Part shown: positions 7,022-10,221 of the stretch, one piece after another | Position numbering within the stretch: the stretch's first letter is position 1 | How the letters are laid out: each line of letters begins with the position of its first letter | Assembly: GCA_050245975.1 (NCBI GenBank) | Contig: JBFWWW010000145.1 | Span: 1-10,221 of the forward strand | Source of the DNA: JBFWWW01 sp050245975 | GTDB lineage: Bacteria; Pseudomonadota; Alphaproteobacteria; Rhizobiales; Hyphomicrobiaceae | Length of the DNA: 10,221 nucleotides | Direction of reading: 5' to 3' | Notes under the pieces: model-generated | What the model was told of the DNA's origin: nothing | Database searches by the model: none | The model's input: only the letters and a program-made list of their open reading frames with translations | Made by a program: the position numbers and the translations under genes

Positions 7022-7047
7022 AACGCGCCGCCGGCCGGGGAGGTTCC
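7022..7047 (-). promoter_or_regulatory. EcfG-type general stress promoter for csbD
   Basis: On the minus strand GGAAC (7047-7043) and CGTT (7025-7022) are separated by exactly 17 bp. This fits the alphaproteobacterial EcfG (PhyR-NepR-EcfG) general stress consensus GGAAC-N16/17-CGTT. Initiation around 7015 would give a leader of about 45 nt to the csbD ATG at 6969. The GGAAC falls inside the hairpin at 7028-7058. Confidence 0.68.
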
Positions 7048-7058
7048 CCAACCGGCGG
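7028..7058. repeat. Large interrupted hairpin in the csbD/GFA divergent region
   Basis: CCGCCGG (7028-7034) pairs with CCGGCGG (7052-7058). Inside, GGGGA (7037-7041) pairs with TCCCC (7045-7049), closing a GGT loop; CC and AA form a 2x2 internal bulge. That makes 12 paired bases in 31 nt, nearly all G-C. The neighbouring genes diverge, so it is not a terminator for either. It overlaps the -35 box and spacer of the csbD stress promoter. Confidence 0.6.
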
Positions 7059-7079
7059 AAGACCGCGCGCCAGGTCTCT

Positions 7080-7100
7080 TTGCCGTTAATATCCCGGCAA
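7080..7100. promoter_or_regulatory. Operator-like inverted repeat upstream of the GFA gene
   Basis: TTGCCG (7080-7085) and CGGCAA (7095-7100) form a perfect 6-bp inverted repeat around a 9-nt A/T-rich spacer, TTAATATCC. It lies 43 bp before the GFA start, where a dimeric repressor or activator could act. The bound factor is unknown. Confidence 0.4.
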
Positions 7101-7143
7101 CGACGATCTGCTCGCCAAAACGTGTTGCATCTGGAGACCGACC

Positions 7144-7641
7144 ATGCCCCTCGCGCTGAATGGGTCTTGCCGCTGCGGTGCCGTGCGGTTTTCGCTTCAG
7201 TCGCACACCCCCTATCCCTATCAGCTCTGCTATTGCTCCATCTGCCGCAAGACGGCGGGCGGCGGCGGCTACGCCATCAACATCATGGGGACGGCCGCAA
7301 GCCTCAAGGTGACGGGGAAGAAGGCCCTCGCCATCTACCGCGCCGAGCTGTGCGACGACGACGGAAAGAACTGCGTGACCAGCACGGGCCAGCGGCATTT
7401 CTGCAAGCGGTGCGCGAGCGCGCTTTGGCTGTTCGATCCGGAATGGAGCGACCTCGTCCACCCCTTTGCGTCGGCAATCGACACGGACCTGCCGAAGCCC
7501 CCGCAACGCACGCACCTGATGCTGCGCTACAAGGCCTCCTGGGTCGAGCCGGCAATCGGAAAGAATGATCTTGTGTTCGACGAATACCCGAAGCAGTCCA
7601 TCGAGGACTGGCACAAGTCGCACAGTCTCTGGATCGACTGA
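7144..7641 (+). CDS. GFA / CENP-V domain zinc protein
   Basis: This 165-residue protein belongs to the glutathione-dependent formaldehyde-activating (Gfa, CENP-V/GFA) superfamily, whose Mss4-like fold binds zinc through paired cysteines. Visible ligand motifs in order are GSCRCG (C9, C11), CYCSICRK (C29, C31, C34) and HFCKRC (C87, C90), matching the family spacing. The founding member, Paracoccus Gfa, was linked to formaldehyde and glutathione adduct formation, but that activity is disputed and most homologues are uncharacterised, so I assign only the fold. The start at 7144 has GGAG 7 nt upstream and fits the family N terminus (MPLALNGSCRCGAVRF). It is convergent with the outer-membrane protein gene, with only 15 bp between stops. 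Confidence 0.9.
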   Translation: MPLALNGSCRCGAVRFSLQSHTPYPYQLCYCSICRKTAGGGGYAINIMGTAASLKVTGKKALAIYRAELCDDDGKNCVTSTGQRHFCKRCASALWLFDPEWSDLVHPFASAIDTDLPKPPQRTHLMLRYKASWVEPAIGKNDLVFDEYPKQSIEDWHKSHSLWID

Positions 7642-7645
7642 CAGC

Positions 7646-7658
7646 AGCCGCAACGGCT
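7646..7658. terminator. Short hairpin between convergent genes
   Basis: AGCCG and CGGCT form a perfect 5-bp stem with a CAA loop in the space between the GFA stop and the outer-membrane protein stop, overlapping the latter stop codon. There is no T-run on either strand. It may help end transcription from both sides, but this is weak. Confidence 0.3.
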
Positions 7659-8409
7659 AGGGAAGCGTCGAGGAGAACTTGTAGTTCAGACCGACGCGCA
7701 CGGTGTGCAGGTCCATGTCGAACCCTGTCGTCACCGTCTCGCCGCTCGGCGTCCCGTTGGCGAAGTGCAGCCCGCCCTGCGCGACCTGATCGCCGAAGTT
7801 GATGTACTGATACTCGAGCTTCAGCGACCAGGCCCCGCCCAGCGCCTGCTCCACGCCGGCCCCCAGGACATAGCCCTTGAGGATGTCGCTGCTTCTCAGG
7901 TTCGCATAGGCGTTGTTCGAGGTGATGAAATACTGCGCCTCATACTCCGCCTTGCCGAGCGCGAAACCGCCGGTCACGTAGATCAGCGTGCTATCGAGCG
8001 CGATGCCGGCGCGCGCGCGAATGGTGGCGAGGCCGTTGATCCTGCTCGTCGCCGTGTAGGTGAAGGGAAAGATGACCGGCGGTGCAAAGCTCGTCCTCGA
8101 GGTGTCCGAGATGTCGGCCCACTGCAGGTCGGCCTCGATGCCCGAAAAGAACATGCCGCTGCGGCTGTTGACGCCTGCCTGAATGCCGCCAAGCAGACCC
8201 TTGCCGTCAACGCCATAGCCCAGCGGGCCTGAGCCATAGGGCCGTCCAACCGTGTCCAGAACCGCGATCCCGCCGTCGAGATTGGAGAAGCCGTAGCCGG
8301 CGTTGAGCCCGACATATGCGCCGTTCCAGCGATCCGGTCCCGCCGATGCGGACCCGATGGCGGCGAGGGAAAACACGCCAAGCAGAAGGACGCGAGCACA
8401 AAACCGCAT
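7657..8409 (-). CDS. Omp25/RopB-like outer-membrane beta-barrel protein
   Basis: This 250-residue precursor has a Sec signal peptide (MRFCARVLLLGVFSLAAIGSASA, hyphen-free residues 1-23 abbreviated here as MRFCARVLLL...GSASA) with an AxA cleavage site. The mature protein starts GPDRWNGAYVGLNAGYGFS, the typical opening strand of Rhizobiales small porin-like proteins (OmpA-like barrel, outer-membrane immunogenic protein family). Alternating strands follow, including GGIQAGVNSRSGMFFSGIEAD, ATIRARAGIALDSTLIYVTGG and SLKLEYQYINFGD, and a final strand VRVGLNYKF. It ends KFSSTLP, five residues past the aromatic that usually closes such barrels. The start at 8409 is chosen for the signal peptide; the ribosome site (GGGGTG, close to the ATG) is poor. 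Its role is probably structural or a small pore. Confidence 0.87.
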   Translation of the reverse strand: MRFCARVLLLGVFSLAAIGSASAGPDRWNGAYVGLNAGYGFSNLDGGIAVLDTVGRPYGSGPLGYGVDGKGLLGGIQAGVNSRSGMFFSGIEADLQWADISDTSRTSFAPPVIFPFTYTATSRINGLATIRARAGIALDSTLIYVTGGFALGKAEYEAQYFITSNNAYANLRSSDILKGYVLGAGVEQALGGAWSLKLEYQYINFGDQVAQGGLHFANGTPSGETVTTGFDMDLHTVRVGLNYKFSSTLP

Positions 8410-8684
8410 GACACCCCGCACCACGCAGAACCGAACAACCTGTGCGCAATCTGTGGAAAGATTCCAGAATTCAGGTCGCGTGTGGAGTCCGTCGATCCGG
8501 CCGGGCGCATGGCGCAAAACGCGGGCGCGGCGGCGAGGGGAGCATGGTTTCGATTACGATCCCATGCAGTTACGGACCGCTGGCGCGTCGTCGCAGCCGG
8601 CGGCCGATGTGTGGTGATTGAGGTACACGCCGCGCATAATCCGTCGGCGATGCGTGCCGGAAAGGGGCCGGAGAGGCGACCGGC
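8410..8684. other. 275-bp gap upstream of the outer-membrane protein gene
   Basis: This gap must hold the promoter of the outer-membrane gene if that gene is transcribed alone, but I see no hexamer pair I would defend. The minus strand has TTTCCACAG (8461-8453), which differs from the DnaA box TTATCCACA and is probably chance. Reading frames on both strands here lack ribosome sites and recognisable content. Just after the membrane-protein stop, the minus strand has a weak GCCGG...CCGGC stem followed by CCCTTT, a poor terminator candidate. Confidence 0.4.
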
Positions 8685-9476
8685 TCATTTGACCTTGCCC
8701 TGACCTTCCCTGGTCTGCGCACCGCCGGCGACGGCAAACGTCGTGCCCGACGCCCAGAAGAAGTCCGATGCGATGCCGGCCCCGAGCAGGAGCACGAGTG
8801 CCGCGACGAGCGCCTTCATCGCCTTGGAATGACGCGCATTGCAGGACGCGATCTGCTCCGCGGTGAGCGGCGCATTTTCTTCTGCGGTTGCAGCGATGCC
8901 CATGATGCGGCGGCTGACCGAGCGATGCACCGCTCCCATATCGCTGACCGCAAGGCCCGCACGCTGGGCGATGTCGGCTGCAATCTCCTGAACCGGCAGC
9001 GGCGGATCGGTATCCTCCTCGTGCGCGTAGCCGAGGCGAATGCTTTCGCCATCCTTGGTCACGATGCGCGAGCTGCCGAGAAGGTTGGGCGCCAGCGAGC
9101 CGCCGTACAGCTCCTTGCGCGTTTCGACGGCCTTGATCTGGGTGTAGGGGATTTCGCGCTTGATGAAGCGGACCGGCGCGATGCCGCGGCCGCGCGGCAG
9201 CGTCATCTTGACCGACGTATCGCCGAGCTCGACGCGCGAGCGCAGCGAGTGCAGAAGCTGGGTGAAGATCAGCCCCATCAGGAAGGCAAAGGCGAGCCCG
9301 AATACCATAAGACCGATGGTGCCGACCCAGAGACCGGCCGAAAGGCGCTCGCCCAGCATGATGGGAAGGCTGACGAAGAACGGCAGCAGAATGAGAAAGG
9401 CCAGCGACAGCACGGTCTTGCGCCCGCCGCCCATCTGGTAGACGACCGGTTTCGGACTTGTGGCGGGAATGGCCAT
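8685..9476 (-). CDS. Membrane protein of unknown function with possible PH-like domain
   Basis: I do not recognise a named family. The 263-residue product has two N-terminal membrane helices (about 21-41 and 48-72), a soluble middle domain (about 78-195) and a C-terminal helix (about 219-243) with a short polar tail. The middle begins SRVELGDTSVKMTLPRG and continues with REIPYTQIKAVETRKELYGG and SRIVTKDGESIRLGY. This alternating-strand pattern with a P-Y-x-x-I-x-x-V-E turn resembles bacterial PH-like (bPH) domains that follow paired helices, but that is inference. The start at 9476 has GGGG 7 to 8 nt upstream and follows a 131-bp divergent gap shared with msrA. No partner gene is obvious. Confidence 0.85.
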   Translation of the reverse strand: MAIPATSPKPVVYQMGGGRKTVLSLAFLILLPFFVSLPIMLGERLSAGLWVGTIGLMVFGLAFAFLMGLIFTQLLHSLRSRVELGDTSVKMTLPRGRGIAPVRFIKREIPYTQIKAVETRKELYGGSLAPNLLGSSRIVTKDGESIRLGYAHEEDTDPPLPVQEIAADIAQRAGLAVSDMGAVHRSVSRRIMGIAATAEENAPLTAEQIASCNARHSKAMKALVAALVLLLGAGIASDFFWASGTTFAVAGGAQTREGQGKVK

Positions 9477-9607
9477 GCGCTTACCCCGTTGGATCCCCTC
9501 GCGGGCACCGACGCCACGCGATTTTGACCGCGATTGTGATAGCAGAACGGCAAGTTTGCACTATATCGTTGAGGTGAGAAAGACCGCTGCAACGTCAGGG
9601 GTGCCCC

Positions 9608-10221
9608 ATGCTGTTTGCCAGAAAAAAACTCGAAATGCCGACCGCCACAAGCGCCCTCAAGGGCCGCAGCGCGCCGATTCCGACGGCCGCCACGCATTAC
9701 ATCTCCGACCGCCCGTTGAAGGGACCCTATCCCGCAGGCCTGGAGACGGCCATGTTCGGCATGGGCTGTTTCTGGGGCGCAGAGCGCAAGTTCTGGGAGC
9801 TCGGGAGCGGCATCTGGATCACGGCGGCAGGCTATGCCGCGGGCTTCACGCCCAATCCGACCTACGAGGAGGTCTGCAGCGGCGGCACGGGCCACAACGA
9901 GGTTGTCCTCGTCGTCTTCGATCCCAAGGTCATCAGCTACGAGAAGCTGCTGAAGACGTTCTGGGAAAGCCATGACCCGACGCAGGGCATGCGCCAGGGC
10001 AACGACCGCGGCACGCAGTACCGGTCTGGAATTTACACCTTCAACGATGCACAGCGCGCAGCTGCGGAAGCCTCGAAAGAGGCCTACCAGAAGGCGCTGT
10101 CGGCGATGGGATACGGCCCGGTCACCACGGAGATTCTGCCGGCGCCCGAGTTCTATTTCGCCGAGGACTACCACCAGCAGTACCTCGCCAAGGTGCCGCA
10201 CGGATATTGCGGCCTCGGCGG
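9608..10221 (+). CDS. msrA: Peptide-methionine (S)-S-oxide reductase MsrA, 3' truncated by window
   Basis: This enzyme reduces methionine-S-sulfoxide in proteins and free methionine, using thioredoxin to recycle. The frame is open to the window end (204 complete codons). The catalytic motif GCFWG carries Cys54. Other active-site residues align with E. coli MsrA: Tyr86 in PTYEEVCSG, Glu98 in GHNEVV and Tyr138 in GTQYRSGIY. HDPTQGMRQGNDRGTQYRS (122-140) is the most conserved family block. A resolving cysteine is visible as Cys201 in HGYCGLGG; any second one would lie beyond the edge. About a dozen residues are missing, judged from related proteins of roughly 218 residues. AGGGG lies 6 nt before the ATG. 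The N-terminal extension of about 45 residues before the domain is usual for rhizobial-type MsrA. The protein is cytoplasmic, with no signal peptide. Confidence 0.96.
   Translation, partial: MLFARKKLEMPTATSALKGRSAPIPTAATHYISDRPLKGPYPAGLETAMFGMGCFWGAERKFWELGSGIWITAAGYAAGFTPNPTYEEVCSGGTGHNEVVLVVFDPKVISYEKLLKTFWESHDPTQGMRQGNDRGTQYRSGIYTFNDAQRAAAEASKEAYQKALSAMGYGPVTTEILPAPEFYFAEDYHQQYLAKVPHGYCGLG

Noticed and set aside
6970..7653. Minus-strand frame extending csbD upstream to a 299-codon protein
   Set aside because: The extension is antisense to the GFA gene and crosses the csbD promoter; the 71-residue form has a good ribosome site and matches the family length.
8453..8461. DnaA-box-like TTTCCACAG
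   Set aside because: It is a single imperfect copy with no cluster, AT-rich unwinding region or replication genes.
8482..8703. Short plus-strand frames between the outer-membrane gene and the membrane-protein gene
   Set aside because: There is no ribosome site, no recognisable content, and the frame runs into the 3' end of the minus-strand gene.
9599..9607. GGGGTGCCCC palindrome over the msrA ribosome site as a possible translation-blocking hairpin
   Set aside because: The loop would be only two bases, or the stem only three pairs, too small to be stable.
9278..10201. Minus-strand frame of 307 codons opposite msrA
   Set aside because: It is antisense to an unmistakable msrA and has no family features.

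Overview
The window reads as chromosomal DNA of a GC-rich alphaproteobacterium, most likely of the Hyphomicrobiales (Rhizobiales) type. The support is family-level only: a Tat-exported Liv-type binding protein, an Omp25/RopB-like porin, a CsbD gene behind an EcfG-type promoter, a small Rhizobiales-style membrane protein and an MsrA with a rhizobial-type sequence. No BLAST or phylogeny was possible. I see no insertion sequence, phage gene, CRISPR array or toxin-antitoxin pair.

Region 1 (24-4724, minus strand) is a complete five-gene ABC importer operon of the branched-chain (hydrophobic) amino acid family. Its transcription order is binding protein, LivG ATPase, LivF ATPase, LivH permease, LivM permease. 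Gaps are 3, 6 and 4 bp, and livH and livM overlap by 4 bp (ATGA). A good sigma70-like promoter (TTGACA, 18 bp, AATACT) and a strong ribosome site precede the binding-protein gene. LivG lacks the usual LSGGQ signature and LivH lacks the usual N-x-AHG motif, so this is a divergent branch whose substrate cannot be read from sequence.

Region 2 (4751-6671) holds an AHSA1/SRPBCC protein (minus), a VanZ-like small membrane protein (plus), tRNA-Ser(GGA) (minus), a small two-helix membrane protein that seems to start at a non-ATG codon (plus), and tRNA-Gly(CCC) (plus). Both tRNAs encode their CCA ends.

Region 3 (6705-7641) has csbD (minus) and a GFA/CENP-V zinc protein (plus) diverging from a 174-bp intergenic region. 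That region carries an EcfG-type general-stress promoter (GGAAC, 17 bp, CGTT) aimed at csbD, a large hairpin overlapping its -35 element, and a separate operator-like inverted repeat nearer the GFA gene.

Region 4 (7657-10221) has an outer-membrane beta-barrel protein (minus), a membrane protein of unknown function with a possible PH-like middle domain (minus), and divergently msrA (plus), which is cut by the window end about a dozen codons before its expected stop.

Most of the window is ordinary housekeeping and accessory metabolism, and I found no convincing new multi-gene system. The items most worth a second look are the csbD control region, the divergent Liv transporter and the non-ATG small membrane protein.
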